Below, one piece after another: positions 1-6,874 of a DNA stretch of 64,000 nt (position 1 is its first letter; each line of letters opens with the position of its first letter). Under the pieces are notes generated by a model that was not told where the DNA came from, did no database searches, and worked only from the letters and a program-made list of their open reading frames with translations. Origin of the DNA: Clostridia bacterium (GTDB taxonomy: Bacteria; Bacillota; Clostridia; Christensenellales; Borkfalkiaceae). Position numbers and translations under genes: made by a program. The stretch covers positions 1 to 64,000 of the forward strand of contig JAFTPR010000011.1 in assembly GCA_017463145.1 (NCBI GenBank). Reading direction: 5' to 3'.

Positions 1-48
1 CAAAAGCCCAAAATCTTTTCCCCAATTTTTCCCCAAAGGCAAGAAAAT

Positions 49-74
49 GGGGTAAAACCCGAAGATTTTACCCC
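49..74 (-). terminator. Terminator after tRNA-Leu
   Basis: A 9-bp inverted repeat (GGGGTAAAA / TTTTACCCC) with an 8-nt loop lies just downstream of the leftward tRNA-Leu. Read on the minus strand it is followed by ATTTTCTT, which fits an intrinsic terminator for the tRNA transcript. Confidence 0.6.
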
Positions 75-80
75 AAATTC

Positions 81-167
81 TGGTGCCGATGACCGGACTT
101 GAACCGGTACGAACTCTCGTTCGAGGGATTTTAAGTCCCTTGCGTCTGCCTATTCCACCACATCGGC
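81..167 (-). tRNA. tRNA-Leu (anticodon TAA)
   Basis: This is a complete cloverleaf of 87 nt with a long variable arm. The acceptor stem pairs GCCGATG with CATCGGC, the anticodon loop is CTTAAAA, the T-loop contains GTTCAAG, and the 3' CCA is encoded. It decodes UUA leucine codons. It is the last gene of the leftward tRNA cluster. Confidence 0.95.
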
Positions 168-220
168 GACTAAAAATGTTAAATTTTTACAAAATTTCCT
201 GAAATTTTCGACGCATATGC

Positions 221-259
221 TTTTAAGTCCCGTGCGTCTGCCTATTCCGCCACGCGGGC
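221..259 (-). pseudogene. Truncated tRNA-Leu, 5' half only
   Basis: Read leftward from 259, the acceptor 5' strand (GCCCGCG), D-arm and anticodon 5' stem of a tRNA-Leu are intact through the loop CTTAAAA. Homology then stops abruptly: the 3' anticodon stem, variable arm, T-arm and acceptor 3' strand are missing. It is a diverged relative of the intact tRNA-Leu at 81-167, with differences in the acceptor and anticodon stems. It cannot make a functional tRNA. The break at the 3' edge of the anticodon loop resembles a mobile-element crossover or a deletion (inference). Confidence 0.8.
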
Positions 260-291
260 ATATAGATACTAGTTTGAAAAAAAGAATAAAA

Positions 292-314
292 CTCTGCGCA
301 AGGGAGGCGCAGAG
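292..314 (-). terminator. Terminator between tRNA-Cys and the tRNA-Leu relic
   Basis: An 8-bp GC-rich stem (CTCTGCGC / GCGCAGAG) with a 7-nt loop has T runs on both sides. It may act in both directions and would end the tRNA-Val-Gly-Cys transcript. Confidence 0.7.
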
Positions 315-322
315 TTTTTTGT

Positions 323-397
323 TGGAGGCGCCACCCGGATTTGAACCGGGGGATAAAGGTTTTGCAGACCTTGGCCTTACCACTTGGCTATAGCGCC
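323..397 (-). tRNA. tRNA-Cys (anticodon GCA)
   Basis: A 75-nt cloverleaf with acceptor stem GGCGCTA paired to TGGCGCC, anticodon loop CTGCAAA (GCA), T-loop GTTCAAA and an encoded CCA. It is the third tRNA of the leftward cluster that starts from the promoter at 611-639. Confidence 0.95.
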
Positions 398-421
398 GAT
401 ATAGAAAAATAGTGCGGATTT

Positions 422-496
422 TGGAGCGGGAAACGAGATTCGAACCCGCGACATTCACCTTGGCAAGGTGACGCTCTACCACTGAGCTATTCCCGC
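422..496 (-). tRNA. tRNA-Gly (anticodon GCC)
   Basis: A 75-nt cloverleaf with acceptor GCGGGAA / TTCCCGC, anticodon loop TTGCCAA (GCC), T-loop GTTCGAA and an encoded CCA. It is the second gene in the leftward tRNA cluster. Confidence 0.96.
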
Positions 497-519
497 ATAT
501 ATTCCGCACTATCTTCTGT

Positions 520-595
520 TGGTGGAAGTTATAGGGTTCGAACCTATGACCCTCTGCTTGTAAGGCAGATGCTCTCCCAGCTGAGCTAAACTTCC
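520..595 (-). tRNA. tRNA-Val (anticodon TAC)
   Basis: A 76-nt cloverleaf with acceptor GGAAGTT / AACTTCC, anticodon loop CTTACAA (TAC), T-loop GTTCGAA and an encoded CCA. It is the first tRNA downstream of the promoter at 611-639. Confidence 0.96.
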
Positions 596-610
596 GTTCA
601 AAGCTTATAT

Positions 611-639
611 ACTATACCACATTTAAGGAAGAAACGCAA
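611..639 (-). promoter_or_regulatory. SigA-type promoter of the tRNA cluster
   Basis: On the minus strand TTGCGT (-35) and TATAGT (-10) are separated by exactly 17 bp, about 15 bp before tRNA-Val. Confidence 0.75.
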
Positions 640-740
640 GCGTTTTTTGCGTATTTATAAAAATTTTTTGAGAAATTTTTTTTGTGGCAGGAAAAATAAA
701 CTTTTCGTGGATAATCTTGTGAAAAAGGGCGTAAAATTGC

Positions 741-769
741 TTAACTTTTTTCAATTAAGTGTATATAAT
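741..769 (+). promoter_or_regulatory. Promoter of the gene at 810
   Basis: TTAACT and a consensus TATAAT are 17 bp apart. This places the start of transcription about 33 nt upstream of the ATG at 810. Confidence 0.65.
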
Positions 770-809
770 ATTGGTTGAATTTGGAATTGACAGAACAGGA
801 GTATATACA

Positions 810-1202
810 ATGACAGATAAAATTACCGTGGGCGTGTTTTGGGTTTGCGACGAGGGCGGCAGTATGGGCGTGATTTACGACAAGGAAACGTATTCCCCCG
901 ATTGGCAATCCGATTTCGGTGACGAGTTCATTATTTATGAAAAAGGACATTGCGAGGTGTGGGGGAAGCTTTCGAGGAAATTTTTCGGCGGCAAGTACAG
1001 CAACTACCTCTACGACGATTTCCCGCGCGGGCGCGTGACGTACGATAAGGAAGAGGGCGTGTATATGATCGATTTCGACGGAAAACTGAAAGCGAAGTTT
1101 TCTGCAATCAAAGCCAAAATCTATTCCCTGTTCGGTTTAGAAAAAGCCGTTTGGCAGGTGGACAACCATTACAAAAGCACGAAAGGGCGCTTTAATGCGT
1201 AG
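810..1202 (+). CDS. Hypothetical small protein, 130 residues
   Basis: I do not recognise a family. The start was chosen at ATG 810 because AGGAG sits 8 nt upstream; an upstream in-frame start at 759 would overlap the -10 element. The product is rich in aromatic and acidic residues in the first half (for example YLYDDFPRGRV) and basic in the last 50 residues. It has no signal peptide or membrane segment and is probably a soluble cytoplasmic protein. It is a single-gene unit with its own promoter, followed by a terminator at 1313-1341. Confidence 0.7.
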   Translation: MTDKITVGVFWVCDEGGSMGVIYDKETYSPDWQSDFGDEFIIYEKGHCEVWGKLSRKFFGGKYSNYLYDDFPRGRVTYDKEEGVYMIDFDGKLKAKFSAIKAKIYSLFGLEKAVWQVDNHYKSTKGRFNA

Positions 1203-1312
1203 AGTTTACAGCAAAGAGTGGCCACGGTAGGCGTTGCCCTATAAATAAAAGATTGCGGGGAAAACGTGAGAATATACAACCTTGAAATTGCTTTCGGGGC
1301 AGAATAAATCAG

Positions 1313-1341
1313 AAAAGGAACACCAAGGCGGTGTTCCTTTT
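1313..1341. terminator. Bidirectional terminator between convergent genes
   Basis: A 12-bp stem (AAAAGGAACACC / GGTGTTCCTTTT) with a 5-nt loop lies between two genes that point at each other. Both flanks are T- or A-rich, so it can serve the gene ending at 1202 and the leftward gene ending at 1364. Confidence 0.75.
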
Positions 1342-1363
1342 GCGTTTTTGTTTGTAGCGTTTT

Positions 1364-2062
1364 TTACAACAACTCCTCCACCAAAGCAAACAAATCTTCG
1401 GCAGAACCGATATTTTTTGCTTCCAAATAATAACAATACCCCTCGTATTCCCACATAGCGTTACTGCCCGTTCGTTGATATCTATATTTTATCGCTATAT
1501 TATTAAGCATAGTGTTTTCGGAACAAGCAATTTTATAAGAAGAAACAGTTTCTATTTCTGTAAGTTTATTCATTACATATAATTCCACGTAATATCCTGT
1601 TTCGCCATTTAAAAGAATTTCTCTATATGCAATAATTTCTTGCGTGGTGTTCAAATGGTAAGACTCTGATTGTAAGTCGTCCAAGATGTCGTACCAGTCA
1701 AAATAACGGATTTTTTCTCCGCTTTGGAGAGAATATTCCTTTAACGTGACATCCGTTTCTTGGGGGGTATATTCAGACGAAGCACAATAGCGAATTTCTT
1801 CCTGGGGAGGCTTGTTTTTCGCTTCGAGATAGTTGCCAATATGAATTCCGCCCGTAATGCCTACGCCAATCAGCAACACGGCAGAGGCGCAAACCGCAAT
1901 CAGCTGCCGTTTTGCCCGCAGGGAAATGCGGACTTTGGGGCGAATGGGGGGCGTGGGTTCTTCATCAATCCCCAGCTCCGCTTTCATACGCTCCCAATTT
2001 TTGCGTTTTTCCGCTTCTAATTCTTCTGCCGAAAGGTCGGAAAAGTCATATTGTTTTGCCAT
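1364..2062 (-). CDS. Single-pass membrane protein, possible anti-sigma-type partner
   Basis: The product has 232 residues. ATG 2062 was chosen because AGGAG lies just upstream on the minus strand. An acidic then basic N-terminal cytoplasmic part (about residues 1-50) precedes one membrane helix (about 51-72, AVCASAVLLIGVGITGG). A roughly 155-residue extracellular domain follows, which I do not recognise. It is 14 bp downstream of the secreted peptidase gene and in line with the interrupted sigma factor gene. The N-in topology with an outer domain is what anti-sigma or sensor proteins show, but no anti-sigma motif is visible, so that role is only inferred from the neighbourhood. Confidence 0.7.
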   Translation of the reverse strand: MAKQYDFSDLSAEELEAEKRKNWERMKAELGIDEEPTPPIRPKVRISLRAKRQLIAVCASAVLLIGVGITGGIHIGNYLEAKNKPPQEEIRYCASSEYTPQETDVTLKEYSLQSGEKIRYFDWYDILDDLQSESYHLNTTQEIIAYREILLNGETGYYVELYVMNKLTEIETVSSYKIACSENTMLNNIAIKYRYQRTGSNAMWEYEGYCYYLEAKNIGSAEDLFALVEELL

Positions 2063-2076
2063 AGTGTTCTCCTTTT

Positions 2077-2907
2077 TTATGATACGGTAAGTTTGTAGCC
2101 GTCTACAAGCCACGAGGTTGAACCAACGTTGACGTACGCGTCGGACAAACTTGCTCTGCCTGTCGATACAAGTATATAATTATCTGTACGGATAGGGGTA
2201 CTACCATTGTAGTAGGTAATGGTGCTGTATCCGTATCCTACCATTATGTGCCCACCCGTTATGTTTTGATTTGCAATAACAGTTTTGCCTTGGCTTTCCG
2301 AGAAGGTTGGTGAACAAATCGTGGCATTGTTTGAAAAAATTAGTACGGGTTTTTGCGCATCAATGGCTTGCTTATATAAATTATAATTAAAAACAGAATT
2401 GCTTTCCACGGTGGTATAGGTAAGGGAATAGCCTCTATCTGCAAAGTACGTTTGTAATCCGTTCTTGCAATCGTCTTGGCTTACGCCCACGTCGTCTACG
2501 TTTGTGCGCATCAGCGTATACAATTCCTGCATAACGGGGGATACGTACGTGGAGTTCATCATTTTAAAACGACCGCTTGCGGGATAATAGGAAACCCAAT
2601 TGGAAATAAGCGTAGGATAATCTCTGTCAAAATATCCGACGACGATAGACCCTGCAACCGCGCCGCAAGCATTGGTCAAATCGTCCGTGCCGTAATAAAA
2701 AGGCATACCGTAATCGAGTGTTGTATAATCCTCTACCATATCCGTACAGTAAATCGTTTCAGAGGTGTACGTATCGCAAGCGGCGTATTCGGGATAATAA
2801 TAGCGCAGTTCGCCGTTTGCCAAGGCGGGTTTTGCGCTTGCCGTGCTGAGGGAAGCGAGGGTGAGTAGGGAGGCAATAGCCGTAGAAACAAGTACTTTGG
2901 TTTTCAT
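2077..2907 (-). CDS. Secreted papain-like cysteine peptidase (C39-like)
   Basis: A 276-residue exported protein. Residues 1-25 form a classic signal peptide (basic start, hydrophobic core, cleavage near ASA-K). Cys81 in NACGAVAGS and His220 in GGHIMVGYGY have the spacing and context of the catalytic Cys and His of C39_2/papain-fold peptidases. An Asp-Asn pair near 242-243 could complete the site. It has no cell-wall anchor, so it is probably released. It starts at ATG 2907 behind AAGGAG, 62 bp after the sigma gene, and is followed by the membrane protein gene. The substrate is unknown. It could also be a non-peptidase member of the fold. Confidence 0.75.
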   Translation of the reverse strand: MKTKVLVSTAIASLLTLASLSTASAKPALANGELRYYYPEYAACDTYTSETIYCTDMVEDYTTLDYGMPFYYGTDDLTNACGAVAGSIVVGYFDRDYPTLISNWVSYYPASGRFKMMNSTYVSPVMQELYTLMRTNVDDVGVSQDDCKNGLQTYFADRGYSLTYTTVESNSVFNYNLYKQAIDAQKPVLIFSNNATICSPTFSESQGKTVIANQNITGGHIMVGYGYSTITYYNGSTPIRTDNYILVSTGRASLSDAYVNVGSTSWLVDGYKLTVS

Positions 2908-2969
2908 AAGTAAAACTCCTTAATAAATAGATTTTGTACCTTATGTACTTGTTTGGAGAAGCATTTTGT

Positions 2970-3551
2970 TCAGTCTTCTATCCAATAATCTGTAAAATAT
3001 TGTTCCAGATACGGTTTCAGCCGTTCGACGTGGTAGCACACGGTGCTTTTGGCAAGGTGCAATTTTTTGCCGATTTTTTCCATTGTCCACATTTTTTCGT
3101 AATACAGGTGCGCTATTTTCTGTTGCTGAGAGGGCAATTTTGCGATTGCGCGGTGTAAGTCTAACTTAAAAACGATTTTATCCGAAAAATCCTCGGGCAT
3201 GGGGAGCTTTTCGGCAAGCTCGTCCAACGAAACGGTGAAGCGGCAAGCTTTATTGCGTTCGCCTGCGGCGTGTTGCGTAAGGGTTCAAAGCCAATTATAG
3301 CCGTCTTTTTGCGGGTTGAACGTATGGATATATTTTTTCGCCCGTATCAAAGCATCTGTTGCCACTTCGCCCGCAAGCGACGTATCGAGCAGGTTGCCTG
3401 CGGCGATTCTGCGGAGTGGACGGTACGTTAATTCAAACAGTTCTTTTATGTACCAATTTTCTTCCGCTTTGTTTTTACGCGCGCAAGCATCCTGTAAATT
3501 TTCGAGTATTCTGTTTACTGTATTACGCAGTTTCGACATATCCCCTCGCAT
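2970..3551 (-). pseudogene. Sigma-70 (ECF-like) factor interrupted by in-frame TGA
   Basis: The frame opens at 3551 or 3539 and encodes a sigma region 2-like half ending in YNWL, then TGA at 3285-3287. The same frame continues without another stop to 2970. It encodes a linker and a convincing region 4 helix-turn-helix (residues around MEKIGKKLHLAKSTVCYHV). There is no ribosome binding site before the TTG that opens the second half, so it is not a separate gene. Either this is a recent nonsense mutation or UGA is read through. The upstream promoter at 3636-3664 is intact, and the peptidase and membrane protein genes follow. The choice between ATG 3551 and 3539 is open because neither has ideal Shine-Dalgarno spacing. 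Confidence 0.75.
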
Positions 3552-3635
3552 GGAAAGAAGAAAGGATACGTATTGCGTACGTTTTTGCGTTGTTTATACT
3601 TTCTTCTTTCGTGTTTACGCTAAAATATTATATTT

Positions 3636-3664
3636 AGTATAACAAATAATTTTGGAAAGTTCAA
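3636..3664 (-). promoter_or_regulatory. SigA-type promoter of the sigma-peptidase cluster
   Basis: On the minus strand TTGAAC and TATACT are separated by 17 bp, about 85 bp upstream of the sigma factor start. Confidence 0.7.
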
Positions 3665-3736
3665 TTAAAATAGCGGCTTTTTCCCCGTTTTTATGGTATT
3701 TTCTTCCAATTTTGTGCGTTTTTTGCTTTGTTTATT

Positions 3737-4654
3737 TCATTTTGCTATCACGTCCGTAATTTTTCCGTCTTGCGTTTTTATTTCGTAGCGTTCCACGGAG
3801 AAAAGGGAAGGAGCTTTGCGCTTTACAAGCGCGCAAACGTTTGGTTCTTCCGTCAAGCAAACGGCTTTAAAATCGCCCAAAAACGAAGCGATTTGTTCCG
3901 CTTTGGGTAACAACTCGTCGGAAAGCAATTCGGCGTAATTTGCCCCGAGTAAAACGCTCTCGAAAAAGACGTAAGGGAGAAGTTCGTCGCGGATTTTTTC
4001 CGCGTTGCCGCTGCCGTCGGCGGCGCGGGGTTGGGAGATTGTCATACGGGTACGTTTACAGGCTGTTTCCGACAGTTCGTACGTACATTCCGCTGTGCGG
4101 GAAAGGGAATCGGAAAGCGGGAGAACAGCCGTCAGTTCGCCGTCGGCCACCTTGTGCGAAAGTACGTGTTCCAACAGCAACAGCTCCCCGTTTGCGTTCA
4201 ATACGGCAAGTTGTTTGGGGGCGCGTAAAAGATATACGTTGCCGTGGCGTTCTGCCGTACATTCGCAAAAGGCGGGCGGGAGTTTGCGTAAAAACACACC
4301 GTGTTCCGTTTCGAGGGAAACTTGCGTTTCGCCTTGCTTGAATACCGTGACAAGGGCGTTGTCGAAACGTTGTTGGTAAAGAAGCGTAAGGGTATAGTCC
4401 GTCGGGGGGAAGTCCTTGGCGTATATGGCGATACCGTCGTGTAAGAGGTAGACCTCGCAGCCGCGCGGCGGAGCAAAGCGTATGGCATCCGTGAGGAAAA
4501 AGGAAAGCGACTGCGCGCCTTCGGGGGAGAAGCGGATAAAAACGCGGTCGTTTAAGTTGATTTCCGCGTAACGCTCGAATAGGTCTGTCAAGCCGAAGTA
4601 GGCGTCGTTTATGCTTAAAGCGCAGGGCATAGAGGATAAAAAATAAATTTTCAT
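3737..4654 (-). CDS. Hypothetical protein, 305 residues
   Basis: I do not recognise this family. The product has no signal peptide or membrane segment. It appears to be an alternating beta-rich protein (for example CEVYLLHDGIAIYAKDF and VYLLRAPKQLAVLN) with a helical C-terminal third. The start at ATG 4654 has no clear Shine-Dalgarno sequence. It is transcribed divergently from the Myb-like gene at 4734 and has no obvious operon partner. Confidence 0.65.
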   Translation of the reverse strand: MKIYFLSSMPCALSINDAYFGLTDLFERYAEINLNDRVFIRFSPEGAQSLSFFLTDAIRFAPPRGCEVYLLHDGIAIYAKDFPPTDYTLTLLYQQRFDNALVTVFKQGETQVSLETEHGVFLRKLPPAFCECTAERHGNVYLLRAPKQLAVLNANGELLLLEHVLSHKVADGELTAVLPLSDSLSRTAECTYELSETACKRTRMTISQPRAADGSGNAEKIRDELLPYVFFESVLLGANYAELLSDELLPKAEQIASFLGDFKAVCLTEEPNVCALVKRKAPSLFSVERYEIKTQDGKITDVIAK

Positions 4655-4733
4655 AATTTATTATATTCTTGCAGGTATAAAATTAGAAATATCCGAGCAT
4701 AATCAATACACAAAAATCAACGGAGGGACGGTT

Positions 4734-5360
4734 ATGAATAAGATAAACGGCTACACGGAAGAGGAAGCGAAAAGCTTGGTGGAATACATTAAAGAGGGAA
4801 AAAGCAAGGGGAAAACGCTTACCTATCTTTTTGAAACGTACGGTTTGAAGAGAGGCAGGGCAAAGGGCAGCGTGCGTAATTATTATTATGCTTTGATGAA
4901 AAACGAGAAAAAGGACGAACGGATTGTTCAGCTTTTGGACGGGTCTTCTTTGTCCGTTGAGAAAATTCGGGAATTTACCGAGGAGGAAACGGATAAGGCG
5001 ATACGCAGTATTCTTGCCGAAAAGAGCAAGGGTTTGTCCGTACGCAGGGCGATTTACAATCTTGCAAACGGCGACGATAAATTGATGCTCCGCTTGCAGA
5101 ATAAGTACAGAAATACGTTAAAAAAAGATCCTGAAAAGATTGAGGGGATTGCCAAGGAAATGGGTTTGGAAGAAACGTTTGGCGCAAAGCGGGAAAATAA
5201 AAAAACGTCCTTGGATAAGGACTTGTTGCAAAGACGGTTGGAAAACGAAATCAACGCATTATACGACAGACTTGCGCAAACGCTTAAAACGGAGAACGAA
5301 CGGTTGAGAAAGGAAAATACGAGGCTGAAAGAGGAAAACGAACGGTTGAAATTGTCGTAA
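4734..5360 (+). CDS. Tandem Myb/SANT-like protein with C-terminal coiled coil
   Basis: A 208-residue product. Two related helical repeats, YTEEEAKSLVEYI (residues 7-60) and FTEEETDKAIRSI (about 80-130), look like Myb/SANT-type DNA-binding units of the kind seen in RsfA-type sporulation regulators. Residues 165-208 form a leucine-zipper-like coiled coil (repeated ENERLRKEN pattern) that would dimerise it. GGAGGGACGG precedes the ATG. It is probably a transcription factor or nucleoid-associated protein. The family assignment is by pattern only. Confidence 0.7.
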   Translation: MNKINGYTEEEAKSLVEYIKEGKSKGKTLTYLFETYGLKRGRAKGSVRNYYYALMKNEKKDERIVQLLDGSSLSVEKIREFTEEETDKAIRSILAEKSKGLSVRRAIYNLANGDDKLMLRLQNKYRNTLKKDPEKIEGIAKEMGLEETFGAKRENKKTSLDKDLLQRRLENEINALYDRLAQTLKTENERLRKENTRLKEENERLKLS

Positions 5361-5427
5361 AGAGTATAAAGAACGAATTATTTCACATACTGCTTTCACG
5401 AAAGAATTACCTTTCAAGGAGGGAGTT

Positions 5428-5661
5428 ATGGAAAAATTCGCAATGGGGCTTTTGCTCGGCGGGGTGTGCGGCGCGGTGCTTACGGCAAATAATTATAAAA
5501 TGCGTACGCTTGTGAGAAAGGGGCAGGAGGAAGTGCAACAGAAGTTCGACGATATGCTCGATCAGAAAATCGAGATGTTCGAGGCGCGCGAAGGCGCGGC
5601 TGCTACGCCTGCCGAAAATGACGATACGGCAAAAAAGACAACCAAACGCCGTAAAAAATAA
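5428..5661 (+). CDS. Small YtxH-like membrane protein
   Basis: A 77-residue protein with one N-terminal membrane helix (about residues 5-20, MGLLLGGVCGAVLTA), a charged amphipathic middle and a lysine-rich tail (KKTTKRRKK). The arrangement is typical of YtxH-like proteins, which are poorly understood and often stress-related. GGAGGGAG precedes ATG 5428. It lies 67 bp behind the Myb-like gene and may share its transcript. A strong terminator follows. Confidence 0.7.
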   Translation: MEKFAMGLLLGGVCGAVLTANNYKMRTLVRKGQEEVQQKFDDMLDQKIEMFEAREGAAATPAENDDTAKKTTKRRKK

Positions 5662-5680
5662 TAATCTTTTTCGGGTAAAT

Positions 5681-5714
5681 CAAACCTCCGCGCTGTAATA
5701 GGCGCGGAGGTTTG
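5681..5714. terminator. Strong bidirectional terminator
   Basis: A 13-bp stem (CAAACCTCCGCGC / GCGCGGAGGTTTG) with an 8-nt loop is followed by GGTTTTTG on the plus strand and by an A/T-rich run on the minus strand. It separates the convergent genes at 5661 and 5722. Confidence 0.85.
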
Positions 5715-5721
5715 GTTTTTG

Positions 5722-6033
5722 TTATTGGTCAAGTTCAAGCGCTTCGTCGCTGTCCTCGAAATCTTCGTATTGGTGGCAAAATTCTGCGAAAACTTCGTCC
5801 ATAAGCTGTTCGTCCTCCAAGGGCAGAAGCGTTTCGTTGTCGCTGTCCAATTTGAACATCACGACTTCGTCCTCCTCTTCTTCCGTTTCAGGTTCGGCTT
5901 TCTGGAAAAAACAGTACCATGCGTTTTTGTATTCGATTGTGGCGATATGCAAGAATTTTTCTACGTTGCCCTCGTCGTCCTCCAATTCGATAATGCGTTC
6001 TTCTTCGTCTTGTAAAAGCTCTTGTTCCGTCAT
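5722..6033 (-). other. Possible internal start producing free DUF1292 protein
   Basis: Inside the ruvX fusion, AAGAGGTG at 6040-6047 is followed 6 nt later by ATG 6033, which begins MTEQELLQDEEE. The product would be 103 residues, the usual size of a stand-alone DUF1292 protein. Dual expression is inferred from the retained signal. Confidence 0.5.
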
Positions 6034-6465
6034 TGTTTTCACCTCTTGTTTTTTTCTCGTTAAATAACTTTCCAATATATATGAAGCGGCAATCGAATCG
6101 ATCGTCTTTTTCCGATCGTCCCGCTTAATACCGCCCATAATCTGCGTTTCCCGCGCTTGCATTGTCGTAAAGCGTTCGTCTTCCAGCTCGACGGGGAGCG
6201 GCGTTTTTTGCTTCAATGCCTCTACAAATTCCCGCGTTTTTACCGTCTGTACGCTTTCCGTGCCGTCGTAATTGACGGGCATACCGCATACGATTACGCC
6301 TACGCCGCGGTCTTGGGCGATTTTGGCTATCGCCGCCACGTCTGCCTCGAAATTTTTCGTGCGGACGTACGTTTCGCAGGGCATTGCGTATTCGTTGAAC
6401 GGATCGCTCACGGCTACGCCTATTCTCTTGTTGCCTATATCAAAAGCTATCGCTCGTTTTTCCAT
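5722..6465 (-). CDS. ruvX: RuvX (YqgF) Holliday-junction resolvase fused to DUF1292 domain
   Basis: A 247-residue product. Residues 1-140 are a complete RuvX/YqgF RNase H-fold nuclease: Asp9 in FDIGNKRIGVA, CGMPVNYDG, ELEDERFTT and IDSIAASYIL. RuvX acts in recombination and pre-16S rRNA processing. Residues 145-247 form an acidic DUF1292 (YrzB-like) domain. In other Firmicutes these are two adjacent genes. Here no stop separates them, yet a good ribosome binding site (AAGAGGTG at 6040-6047) and an ATG at 6033 remain at the junction. The DUF1292 part could therefore also be made alone. The start at 6465 has no Shine-Dalgarno sequence and sits 6 nt behind a TATAAT box. Confidence 0.88.
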   Translation of the reverse strand: MEKRAIAFDIGNKRIGVAVSDPFNEYAMPCETYVRTKNFEADVAAIAKIAQDRGVGVIVCGMPVNYDGTESVQTVKTREFVEALKQKTPLPVELEDERFTTMQARETQIMGGIKRDDRKKTIDSIAASYILESYLTRKKQEVKTMTEQELLQDEEERIIELEDDEGNVEKFLHIATIEYKNAWYCFFQKAEPETEEEEDEVVMFKLDSDNETLLPLEDEQLMDEVFAEFCHQYEDFEDSDEALELDQ

Positions 6466-6470
6466 ACTAC

Positions 6471-6499
6471 GATTATACCATAAAAAAACGGCTTCGTCT
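6471..6499 (-). promoter_or_regulatory. Extended -10 promoter of ruvX, possibly leaderless
   Basis: On the minus strand TAGACG and TATAAT are 17 bp apart, with TG one base before the -10 (TGgTATAAT). The -10 ends 6 nt before the ATG, so transcription would begin at or next to the start codon. Confidence 0.6.
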
Positions 6500-6576
6500 A
6501 TCGTTTGCCGATATTTTTTTGTATTTTTTTCTCAAACCGCTTGAAAGCAAGCGTTTGTTAAGCATTGGGCGCGTGA

Positions 6577-6603
6577 CGGCGCGGCGAAAATTTCGCCGCG
6601 CCG
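6577..6603. repeat. GC-rich perfect palindrome
   Basis: Two 13-bp arms (CGGCGCGGCGAAA / TTTCGCCGCGCCG) flank a single central A. No T run follows on either strand, so it is not a standard terminator. Confidence 0.7.
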
Positions 6604-6728
6604 CCTTATGCGTTGGGATAGTATTTGATTTTTTCGGGCGTTGCGCTATCGTGCGAGCAAAAAAGTATCAAAATGGCGAAAAATAGTCGTTTTTTCCGAA
6701 AATTTCCTTAAAAAGGACGCAAAATAGC

Positions 6729-6757
6729 TTGCAATCGCTTGTCCTTTGTGGTAAAAT
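6729..6757 (+). promoter_or_regulatory. Promoter of rpsB-tsf
   Basis: TTGCAA and TAAAAT are 17 bp apart, with TG before the -10. The predicted leader is about 110 nt. Confidence 0.7.
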
Positions 6758-6790
6758 GATATAGCTAAAAATTCACACTCGCTCATTGTG

Positions 6791-6834
6791 CGCAATCCGT
6801 GTCCGTAAAATCTTTTAATGCGGATGAAGTTGCG
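6791..6834 (+). promoter_or_regulatory. Structured rpsB mRNA leader
   Basis: The leader folds as CGCAA-TCCG pairing with CGGA and TTGCG, separated by an internal bulge. Autoregulatory S2-binding leaders are known upstream of rpsB in bacteria; this one is a candidate by position and structure. Confidence 0.4.
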
Positions 6835-6874
6835 AACTGACGCAAGGCGAGGAGGTTAAACGGAGGTATGAATT

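Larger units (their letters stand above)
6466..6874. other. Intergenic region between ruvX and rpsB
   Basis: The 409 bp hold the leftward ruvX promoter, a GC-rich palindrome at 6577-6603, the rightward rpsB promoter at 6729-6757 and a structured rpsB leader. I see no further coding region. Confidence 0.6.

Noticed and set aside
150..509. Open frame of 119 codons on the minus strand
   Set aside because: It runs through four tRNA sequences and is a by-product of them.
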